A stretch of DNA of 6,011 bases from an uncultured Armatimonadota bacterium (GTDB lineage: Bacteria > Armatimonadota > UBA5829 > DTJY01): assembly GCA_937875395.1 (NCBI GenBank), contig CALNCU010000069.1:1-6011 (forward strand), in the 5' to 3' direction. How positions within the stretch are numbered: the first letter of the stretch is position 1; each line of letters begins with the position of its first letter. Both the position numbers and the translations under genes were made by a program. The notes beneath the pieces are model-generated. The model had not been told where the DNA came from. It saw nothing but the letters and a program-made list of their open reading frames with translations, and made no database searches. Shown piece after piece: positions 1 through 5,319 of the stretch.

Positions 1-897
1 CTCTTTGCACTGGAGCGCATTGCAAACTCTGTGCGCCAGCTTGCGGGGGTGAATATTGTCTGCCACCAGGCATCCGCGGGAGCCGGCAGAATCTTTGAAC
101 TGATGGATCAGGAGCCGGAGATAAAGGATGCGCCCGGCGCCTCCCCCATGCCTCCCATCCGCGGGAAGATAGAGTTCAGGAATGTCTACTTCTCATACGG
201 GCAAAAGGAGCCCGCGCTCTCCGGCATATCATTTGCGGGGGAACCGGGGGAGAGAATAGCAATCCTGGGGCCCAGCGGGGCGGGAAAATCTACCATTGCA
301 GGGCTGATACCCCGCCTCAGAGAGATATCCGACGGTGAAATTTTAATAGACGGCATAAACATAAGGCAGGCCACGCTCGCTTCTTTGCGTAGCCACATAG
401 CCACGGTGCCTCAGGAAACCGTACTTTTCAGCACAAGCATAAAAGAAAACATAGCCTACGGAAAGCCGGATGCCTCCACTCTTGAAATAACAGAAGCCGC
501 AAAAGCCGCAAATGCAGATGCTTTTATTCGTAAATTACCCCAAGAATATGATACACTAGTAGGAGAGCGTGGAAGCAAGCTCTCGGGTGGTGAGCGGCAA
601 AGGATAGCCATTGCCCGCGCCCTGCTCAAAGATCCAAGGCTTCTAATACTGGATGAAGCCACTTCCTCCCTGGACGTGGCATCAGAGGCGCTTGTGCAAG
701 AGGCGCTGGAACGCCTGATGAAGGGCAGAACCACCCTTGTAATTGCGCACCGCCTGTCAACAGTTAAAGATGCAGACCTTATACTGGTAATAAACCAGGG
801 AAGGATTGCAGAATCCGGGAAGCACCAGGAGCTTATAGATAAAAACGGGCTCTATGCCCGGCTTTGGAAGATAGAGCATAAGGATGGCGCAGAGTGA
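1..897 (+). CDS. msbA: MsbA-type lipid A/LPS ABC exporter, C-terminal part (5' partial)
   Basis: The frame is open from base 1, so the gene begins upstream; 298 codons and a TGA stop are visible. The first ~35 residues look like the end of the transmembrane domain and the linker (GRIFELMDQEPE), followed by a complete nucleotide-binding domain. Numbered from base 1, it has Walker A GPSGAGKST (90-98), Q-loop VPQET (136-140), ABC signature LSGGERQ (194-200), Walker B LLILDEA (214-220) followed by SSLD, and the H-loop histidine in IAHR (H250). No key residue is missing. The architecture of one membrane domain fused to one ATPase is that of type IV exporters acting as inner-membrane homodimers. 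Its place directly ahead of waaA and lpxK supports the lipid A flippase MsbA, which moves core-lipid A to the periplasmic leaflet. The NBD alone does not separate MsbA from other exporters of this class, so the substrate is inferred from context. Confidence 0.88.
   Translation, partial: LFALERIANSVRQLAGVNIVCHQASAGAGRIFELMDQEPEIKDAPGASPMPPIRGKIEFRNVYFSYGQKEPALSGISFAGEPGERIAILGPSGAGKSTIAGLIPRLREISDGEILIDGINIRQATLASLRSHIATVPQETVLFSTSIKENIAYGKPDASTLEITEAAKAANADAFIRKLPQEYDTLVGERGSKLSGGERQRIAIARALLKDPRLLILDEATSSLDVASEALVQEALERLMKGRTTLVIAHRLSTVKDADLILVINQGRIAESGKHQELIDKNGLYARLWKIEHKDGAE
880..884 (+). promoter_or_regulatory. Shine-Dalgarno of the DUF374 gene, inside the msbA 3' end
   Basis: AAGGA lies 9 bases before the GTG at 894. 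That GTG overlaps the msbA stop as GTGA, a typical layout for translational coupling. It supports the GTG as the start even though no in-frame ATG is near. Confidence 0.6.
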
Positions 898-1574
898 CGT
901 CCGGCCATGCAAAATATAGGAAGGAGAACCTTTGGGAAGAGATAAGGCTTAGACTACTCTCTTTTTTTTGTGCGTGCACACTCAGATTAATAGGCAGCAC
1001 GGTACGGTTTACCGTCTTTGGGTATGAACGTATAGAGGAATTGGCAAATTCCGGGGGCGGCCTTGTTATAGCATTGTGGCACGGGTCTACATTTTTGCCC
1101 ATCTACTACTGCCGGGGGAGAGGGCTCTGGGCCATGGCATCGCTCTCAAGAGATGGTGAACTGCAGACAAGAATTCTTAAAAGGTTGGGATATAATATAA
1201 TCAGAGGCTCAACACGCCGTGGAGGAATAAAGGCGGCGCTCTCTGCATGCAGAAAGGTAGAAGAAGGGTGCTCCCTGGCAGTCACGCCGGATGGGCCGCT
1301 CGGCCCCGCCCGCAAAGTACAGCCGGGAGTAGTCTTTATAGCGCAAAGAACGGGCTGTCCGGTAATCCCTCTTGGAGTTGCCGTCCGCCCGGTATTAAGG
1401 GCGCCCACATGGGATAAATACCAGCTGCCTTATCCCTTTGCCGGGTGTTCTCTTTACTTTGGGGAGCCTGTTTATCCCTCCGGCAAAGATGCCGGGGCAG
1501 CACTACTCATGGTGGAAACGGCGGTTGAAGAGGCCTGCCGCCGTGCAGAGCGCATGCTGGCAGGCACAGAGTAA
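894..1574 (+). CDS. DUF374 / lysophospholipid acyltransferase-family protein, candidate late lipid A acyltransferase
   Basis: 226 residues, a normal length for DUF374 proteins of the LPLAT superfamily. A hydrophobic segment at about 21-42 probably anchors it to the inner membrane. The core shows ALWHGSTF (60-67, presumed catalytic H63), SLSRDGE (83-89), RGSTRRGG (104-111), TPDGPLGPARKVQPG (131-145) and a late YFGEPVYP (188-195). The canonical acidic residue of an HX4D motif is not present: position 68 is Leu. The start is GTG, overlapping the msbA stop by 4 bp. In this cluster it sits between the lipid A flippase and the Kdo transferase, and no LpxL/LpxM-type gene is visible. The likely role is transfer of an acyl chain to the lipid A precursor, comparable to the LpxJ group described in epsilonproteobacteria, which I recall as belonging to this superfamily. 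Family membership is well supported; acyl donor, position and timing are inference. Confidence 0.82.
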   Translation: MTSGHAKYRKENLWEEIRLRLLSFFCACTLRLIGSTVRFTVFGYERIEELANSGGGLVIALWHGSTFLPIYYCRGRGLWAMASLSRDGELQTRILKRLGYNIIRGSTRRGGIKAALSACRKVEEGCSLAVTPDGPLGPARKVQPGVVFIAQRTGCPVIPLGVAVRPVLRAPTWDKYQLPYPFAGCSLYFGEPVYPSGKDAGAALLMVETAVEEACRRAERMLAGTE

Positions 1575-1618
1575 AATGTTTAGGCGATAATCCTGTTAGA
1601 GAAAGGCAGATAGAGGAT

Positions 1619-2920
1619 TTGGCAGGTGCTTTGTATAATTTGTTATTGGTTGCTATCCTGCCGCTTGCTGCTGTTTTTTATCTCTGGCGTATATTTGTTC
1701 TGCGCAAGGCAAATAGATCATGGAGGTGCAACCTGGGCTGCCTGCCCCTGCTAAGCCGGCGCCCAAAAGGAGAGCCCCTTATATGGCTGCATGCCGCATC
1801 CGTTGGAGAGGTAATAGCATCCGTTCCGGTTCTGGAAGAAGTACGGCAAAGGGTCCCCGGTATAAGGGTGCTTGTAACCACAATCACCCAATCCGGTAAC
1901 GCCGTAGCAAAAAAGTTTATCCGCCCGGAAGACAGGGCGGGCTACTTGCCCCTGGATTATCCACCGTTTGTTCTAAGAGCCCTGGATAGAGTAAGGCCGG
2001 ATGTCTTTGTAATGGTGGAATCAGAGATATGGCCCAACTTTCTCTTCTTTGCAAAGAAGAGAAGGGTGCCCACAGTGCTTATAAACGGCAGGGTTTCAGA
2101 GCAGTCGCACAGGCGGGCGCTTAAGTTCAGGTGGCTCATGTCCTGGGCCGTATCTGGCATAGACCGCCTCTGCATGCAGACGGATGCGGATGAAAAACGG
2201 ATAAAGGCTATTGGGGCCAAAAGCGGTCAAGTCTCCGTTTTTGGCTGCACAAAGTTTGATGGAGACGATGAGCGCCTCTCATTAGAAGAGACGGCCCATC
2301 TAAAACGTGACCTTGGCATTCCGGAAGGATCGCGCGTTTTTATAGCAGGAAGCACCAACCGTGGTGAAGAGGAGCCGGTGCTCAGCGCCTTTCTTAAACT
2401 TAGGCATCAGATACCGGATTTAAGGCTTATCATAGCCCCGCGCAAGATAGAGCGGGCGGATAAGATATGGGCGCTGATTGTTGGCATGGGGCTTACCCCA
2501 TCCCGGCGCACCTGCAAAAAGGAGGAGTTTGATGTACTCATCATAGATACCCTGGGCGAGCTTGCCAGAATGTATGCAGTTGGGGATATAGCCTTTGTGG
2601 GCGGAACCCTTGTAAAAAAGGGCGGCCACAACCTTATTCAACCAATTATTCAGGGCAAACCCGTTTTATTCGGTCCGCATACATTCAAGACTAGCAGCGT
2701 GGCTGAACTGCTCCTCTCTGCCGGCGTGGGCTTTAGAGTAAAGACCGCCGAAGCTATGGCAGAGCAGGCATCCCTTCTGCTCTTAAATACAGAAGCGGCA
2801 GCCAAAACAGATGCTGCATGCAGCAGGCTCATTTCAGAAAATAAAGGTGCATCCGCCAAATGCGCAGGCGTAATCACCGAAATATTAAAGGCAAAGGAGG
2901 AACGCGCAAGTGCCGCCTAA
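1619..2920 (+). CDS. waaA: 3-deoxy-D-manno-octulosonic acid (Kdo) transferase WaaA/KdtA
   Basis: 433 residues, a usual length for this GT-B (GT30) glycosyltransferase, which transfers Kdo from CMP-Kdo to lipid IVA at the cytoplasmic face. A membrane anchor covers about 5-27. N-terminal domain motifs are WLHAASVGE (56-64; E64 is the expected catalytic base), LVTTITQSGN (85-94), YLPLDYP (109-115) and ESEIWPN (134-140). C-terminal domain motifs are GCTKFD (209-214), FIAGSTNRGEEE (241-252), IIAPRKIER (271-279), IIDTLGEL (308-315), FVGGTLVKKGGHN (326-338) and KPVLFGPHTF (347-356). The glutamate usually found just after GGHN is Gln341 here. The start is uncertain: TTG 1619 is used, but TTG 1631 would begin directly at the family-typical YNLLL segment. 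AGAGGA (1612-1617) is very close to the former and 13 bases from the latter. The 44-bp gap before it shows no clear terminator or promoter. Whether one or two Kdo are added cannot be read from sequence. Confidence 0.95.
   Translation: MAGALYNLLLVAILPLAAVFYLWRIFVLRKANRSWRCNLGCLPLLSRRPKGEPLIWLHAASVGEVIASVPVLEEVRQRVPGIRVLVTTITQSGNAVAKKFIRPEDRAGYLPLDYPPFVLRALDRVRPDVFVMVESEIWPNFLFFAKKRRVPTVLINGRVSEQSHRRALKFRWLMSWAVSGIDRLCMQTDADEKRIKAIGAKSGQVSVFGCTKFDGDDERLSLEETAHLKRDLGIPEGSRVFIAGSTNRGEEEPVLSAFLKLRHQIPDLRLIIAPRKIERADKIWALIVGMGLTPSRRTCKKEEFDVLIIDTLGELARMYAVGDIAFVGGTLVKKGGHNLIQPIIQGKPVLFGPHTFKTSSVAELLLSAGVGFRVKTAEAMAEQASLLLLNTEAAAKTDAACSRLISENKGASAKCAGVITEILKAKEERASAA
2893..2900 (+). promoter_or_regulatory. 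Strong Shine-Dalgarno of lpxK, inside waaA
   Basis: AAAGGAGG is followed by a 9-base spacer and GTG at 2910. It is a near-perfect anti-16S match and fixes the lpxK start 11 bp before the waaA stop, implying coupled translation of the Kdo transferase and the lipid A kinase. Confidence 0.8.
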
Positions 2921-4160
2921 TCCAGCAATTATTAAGTTCCTAGAATCTGTAGTATACGGCAACCGCGAAGGCAGGCTTGCACAAATAGTCCGCAGAACTC
3001 TCTGGATTCTATCTGGTTTATATAAACTATGCTTATGGGGCTACCGGCTCCCTTTTCGGCTGAAGATGCGCCGCAGGGGCAGGTTGAACACTCCGGTTAT
3101 AAGCGTAGGAAACCTTACGCTTGGCGGTACAGGTAAGACCACCGCGGTCAGGTATCTATGCAATAGACTGCAATCGCTTGGGTGGAGGCCTTCCGTTCTA
3201 AGCTATGGGTACGGAGGCTCCTTAAACGGCAGGTTCGGCATAGTATCCGGCAAAAAAGGGCCGGTGCTTAAGCCTGAAGTTGCCGGAGATGAACCCGTAA
3301 TGCTTGCTTCGGCCATGCCGGGAGTCCCTGTTATTGTATGCAAAAACAGGAGCAAAAGCGGAAAATCTGCAATCAAACAGTTCAAATCAGACCTTGCTGT
3401 TTTAGACGATGGATTTCAGGCATGGAAGCTTAAGCGCGATCTGGACATTGTTCTTGTAAGCGCAGACAACCCGTTTGACAACGGCAAAACGCTCCCCGCC
3501 GGCAAGCTCAGGGAGACCCCAAAGGCGCTCAGGCGGGCGGATTGCATTATGGTTACCGGCGTCCACAAGATTGAGCGCAAAGAGGAACTCCTTAATCTTA
3601 TAAGAAAATATACAAAGGCGCCGGTCTATTTTGCATGGTTCAAACCCACCGGCATGGTCACCCTCAGCGGTGACTTTCATCTGGGGATTGACGACCTTAA
3701 AGAACGCAAGGTATTTGCGCTAAGTTCTATTGCAAACCCGCTCTCTTTTGAACAGACGCTCTCCAGGACCGGAGCAGAGATTGTTGAAAGGGAAAGGTTC
3801 CCGGATCATTATATGTATTCTGCGGAAGATGCGCAGCGCATAAACTGGCGGGCAATATCGGACGCCGTGGAGTTTATTGTAACCACGGAGAAGGATGCAG
3901 TAAAACTAAAGAACCACCAGTTTGCAGTACCTGTCTTTACACTTAAAATAGATCTTGATCTGGACGATGAAGAAGGCTTCTGGAATTTACTAAATGACAG
4001 GCTGGGCTCATCTCCAAGTTTCCAGGCGGGCAACAAGATATTTGAAAATGAGATGGAAGCCGAATCCGGCGGATCTGCAACTTCTGAAGAAAGCGGGCAA
4101 AACGCTCCCGCAAATCAGACCGATACAAAAAATAAGGCCGAAGAAGCAGCCCAGGCTTAG
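2910..4160 (+). CDS. lpxK: Tetraacyldisaccharide 4'-kinase LpxK with a low-complexity C-terminal tail
   Basis: LpxK phosphorylates the 4' position of the tetraacyl-disaccharide 1-phosphate with ATP at the inner membrane, giving lipid IVA. A hydrophobic helix at about 30-48 with basic residues behind it (RLKMRRRGR) matches the membrane-associating N-terminus of the family. Walker A is in GNLTLGGTGKTT (67-78). AGDEPVML (125-132) carries D127, which probably corresponds to the catalytic Asp99 of Aquifex aeolicus LpxK. LDDGFQ (165-170) is the Mg-binding Asp block, followed by LKRDLDIVLV (174-183), LPAGKLRE (195-202), FPDHYMY (297-303, H300 likely the dyad histidine) and VTTEKDAVKL (324-333). The GTG start is set by an excellent Shine-Dalgarno within waaA. 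At 416 aa it is longer than the usual ~320-370. The excess is a Ser/Glu/Ala/Asn/Gln-rich tail from about 368 to the end, which looks disordered. Tandem stops TAG TAA end the gene. Confidence 0.95.
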   Translation: MPPNPAIIKFLESVVYGNREGRLAQIVRRTLWILSGLYKLCLWGYRLPFRLKMRRRGRLNTPVISVGNLTLGGTGKTTAVRYLCNRLQSLGWRPSVLSYGYGGSLNGRFGIVSGKKGPVLKPEVAGDEPVMLASAMPGVPVIVCKNRSKSGKSAIKQFKSDLAVLDDGFQAWKLKRDLDIVLVSADNPFDNGKTLPAGKLRETPKALRRADCIMVTGVHKIERKEELLNLIRKYTKAPVYFAWFKPTGMVTLSGDFHLGIDDLKERKVFALSSIANPLSFEQTLSRTGAEIVERERFPDHYMYSAEDAQRINWRAISDAVEFIVTTEKDAVKLKNHQFAVPVFTLKIDLDLDDEEGFWNLLNDRLGSSPSFQAGNKIFENEMEAESGGSATSEESGQNAPANQTDTKNKAEEAAQA

Positions 4161-4180
4161 TAAGTATACGGGTGTTTTTG

Positions 4181-4203
4181 CCAGTGCAAGCCTGTTGCAC
4201 CGG
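4181..4203. repeat. Inverted repeat GTGCAA-5-TTGCAC (possible operator or RNA hairpin)
   Basis: GTGCAA (4184-4189) and TTGCAC (4195-4200) are perfect reverse complements around the loop GCCTG. After one A/C mismatch the stem continues with CC (4181-4182) pairing GG (4202-4203). It begins 20 bases after the lpxK stop. There is no T-run on the 3' side on either strand, which argues against a Rho-independent terminator. It could be an operator, an RNA-stabilising stem at the end of the lpxK message, or chance. Confidence 0.4.
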
Positions 4204-4301
4204 CCCTTTAGTTATATTATCCTATAGTGGCAGGCTCAGGATAAAAACAGATTGGTTTTGTTACCGGATAAAATTGATAACGCTTTATCTCAAATATTGC
4301 C

Positions 4302-4308
4302 AAGGGAG
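4302..4308 (+). promoter_or_regulatory. Shine-Dalgarno that decides the rfaE1 start
   Basis: AAGGGAG lies 9 bases before GTG 4318. This is much better placed than anything ahead of the in-frame TTG at 4252 (giving 22 more residues) or the internal ATG at 4354 (giving 12 fewer), so GTG 4318 is preferred. Confidence 0.7.
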
Positions 4309-4317
4309 TCTAAGTTA

Positions 4318-5304
4318 GTGCACAGGAAAAGAGCAGAAGAAATATTGGCGGCAATGGCCGGACGCAAAGTACTGGTTGTTGGCGATGTAATGCTTGATGA
4401 GTACGTATGGGGCAGCGTCCGCAGAATCTCGCCGGAGGCCCCCGTCATGGTTGTGGAGGTACAGCGCGACAGCTGGACTCCCGGCGGCGCTGCAAACGTA
4501 GTCAACAATATCCAGGCGCTTGGCGGAAGCTCTGCCATAATAGGCGTAGTCGGCGATGATGAAGCGGGACAGAAGCTTTCTGCCCGCCTGGCAAAAAATG
4601 GCGCAGATACAAGCGGAATAGTGGTAGACCGCATAAGGCCCACCACCAGAAAGACCAGAATTGTTGCGCATAGCCAGCAGGTTGTACGGGTAGACCGTGA
4701 GAGCAGAAAGGCCCTTGCCGCCCGTACGGTAAAGCGCATAGGGGAGAGGCTTGCAATAGAGATTCCGGCTTTTGATGTAGTCATGTTCTCAGACTATGAC
4801 AAGGGCATGGCGGTGCGTGCCGTAACCCAGACCCTCATAGAGATTGCCAGGGAACACAAAAAACCGGTTGTGGTAAACTCAAAGCCCGGAAACATAAAAC
4901 AATTCCGTTCTGCATCCGTTGTAACGGTAAACCAGGCAGAGGCAGAAGCGGCAAGCGGCATCAGGATTACGGACGATAAATCCCTTATGCGCGCGGCAAA
5001 GCGCCTTATGACACCAAGGTACTGCGGGCCGGAGGCGCTTATAATTACAAGAGGGCCGCAGGGATTAAGCCTTTTTACCGCAGACGGCCATGAAAACATT
5101 CCGGCGCACCTGGTAGAAGTGTACGATGTAGCGGGCGCCGGAGACACCCTTGCAAGCGTGCTCTCCATAGCCCTCTCTACCGGAGCAACACTTAAAGAGG
5201 CCGCCCTGCTTGCCAACTGTGCCGGCGGCGCGGTTGTAAGAAAAGTAGGAGTGGCAACGGTAACAAGGGAAGAGATAGCCCTTATGCTTGAAGGCGCCCA
5301 ATAA
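4318..5304 (+). CDS. rfaE1: D-glycero-beta-D-manno-heptose-7-phosphate kinase (RfaE1/HldA type)
   Basis: 328 residues from GTG 4318, matching stand-alone RfaE1 domains of the PfkB/ribokinase family. It phosphorylates D-glycero-D-manno-heptose 7-phosphate at C1 with ATP to give the 1,7-bisphosphate, an early step to ADP-heptose in the cytoplasm. Motifs: VVGDVMLDEYVWG (20-32), RRISPEAPV (35-43), the glycine-rich PGGAANVVNNIQALGG (55-70), VVRVDRE (122-128), FSDYDKG (157-163), LIITRGPQGL (241-250), and the PfkB signature DVAGAGDT (270-277) with D276 as the expected catalytic base. It is followed by ANCAGGAVVRKVG (299-311). Where many HldE kinases have a DPK motif this one reads VNSKPGN (186-192), which may be a clade variant. 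No adenylyltransferase domain is attached: a stop follows and RfaE2 comes as the next gene 15 bp downstream. The symbol rfaE1/hldA is used by homology. Confidence 0.92.
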   Translation: MHRKRAEEILAAMAGRKVLVVGDVMLDEYVWGSVRRISPEAPVMVVEVQRDSWTPGGAANVVNNIQALGGSSAIIGVVGDDEAGQKLSARLAKNGADTSGIVVDRIRPTTRKTRIVAHSQQVVRVDRESRKALAARTVKRIGERLAIEIPAFDVVMFSDYDKGMAVRAVTQTLIEIAREHKKPVVVNSKPGNIKQFRSASVVTVNQAEAEAASGIRITDDKSLMRAAKRLMTPRYCGPEALIITRGPQGLSLFTADGHENIPAHLVEVYDVAGAGDTLASVLSIALSTGATLKEAALLANCAGGAVVRKVGVATVTREEIALMLEGAQ

Positions 5305-5306
5305 TT

Positions 5307-5310
5307 GGAG
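5307..5310 (+). promoter_or_regulatory. Shine-Dalgarno of the rfaE2-kdsB gene
   Basis: GGAG is placed 9 bases before TTG 5320, just after the rfaE1 stop. The next in-frame ATG is codon 66, inside the RfaE2 fold and after the HxGH motif, so the TTG start is needed to keep the enzyme whole. Confidence 0.6.
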
Positions 5311-5319
5311 TGTTTTGGT

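Larger units (their letters stand above)
4161..4317 (+). other. 157-bp intergenic region between lpxK and rfaE1
   Basis: This is the only sizeable non-coding stretch in the window. It holds the dyad at 4181-4203, an AT-rich patch TTATATTATCCTATAG (4212-4227) that resembles a -10 region, and the rfaE1 Shine-Dalgarno at its end. A best-fit promoter would pair TTGCAC (4195-4200) with TATCCT (4218-4223) at 17-bp spacing, but both boxes are poor sigma-70 matches and the -35 lies inside the dyad. No U-tract follows the dyad, so an intrinsic terminator is not supported. A frame from TTG 4252 stays open into rfaE1 but lacks a good ribosome site. A second transcription start ahead of the heptose/Kdo activation genes is possible but unproven. 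Confidence 0.4.

Noticed and set aside
962..969. Run of eight T bases near the start of the DUF374 gene, considered as a slippage site
   Set aside because: The frame is intact across it (Ser-Phe-Phe-Cys in the membrane segment) and no overlapping alternative product is apparent.
1575..1618. Possible promoter in the gap before waaA (GATAAT at 1585-1590)
   Set aside because: It looks like a -10 box, but no -35-like hexamer sits at 16-18 bp upstream, and the gap is too short and tightly operonic to argue for it.
4181..4203. Rho-independent terminator after lpxK
   Set aside because: The stem is short and is followed by CCCTTTAG rather than a U-tract; on the other strand the flank is A-rich, not T-rich.
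3994..4227. Plus-strand frame of 77 codons overlapping the lpxK tail and running into the gap
   Set aside because: It mostly overlaps lpxK in another frame, has no recognisable family features, and the lpxK frame continues cleanly to its own tandem stops.
4252..4317. TTG 4252 as the rfaE1 start, adding 22 residues
   Set aside because: The upstream ribosome site is weak, the extra residues have no family match, and GTG 4318 has AAGGGAG at ideal spacing and gives the usual RfaE1 N-terminus.
4290..4784. Minus-strand frame of 164 codons opposite the rfaE1 N-terminus
   Set aside because: Its Ser/Thr/Arg-rich composition is what antisense reading of the kinase frame produces, and no domain or ribosome site supports it.
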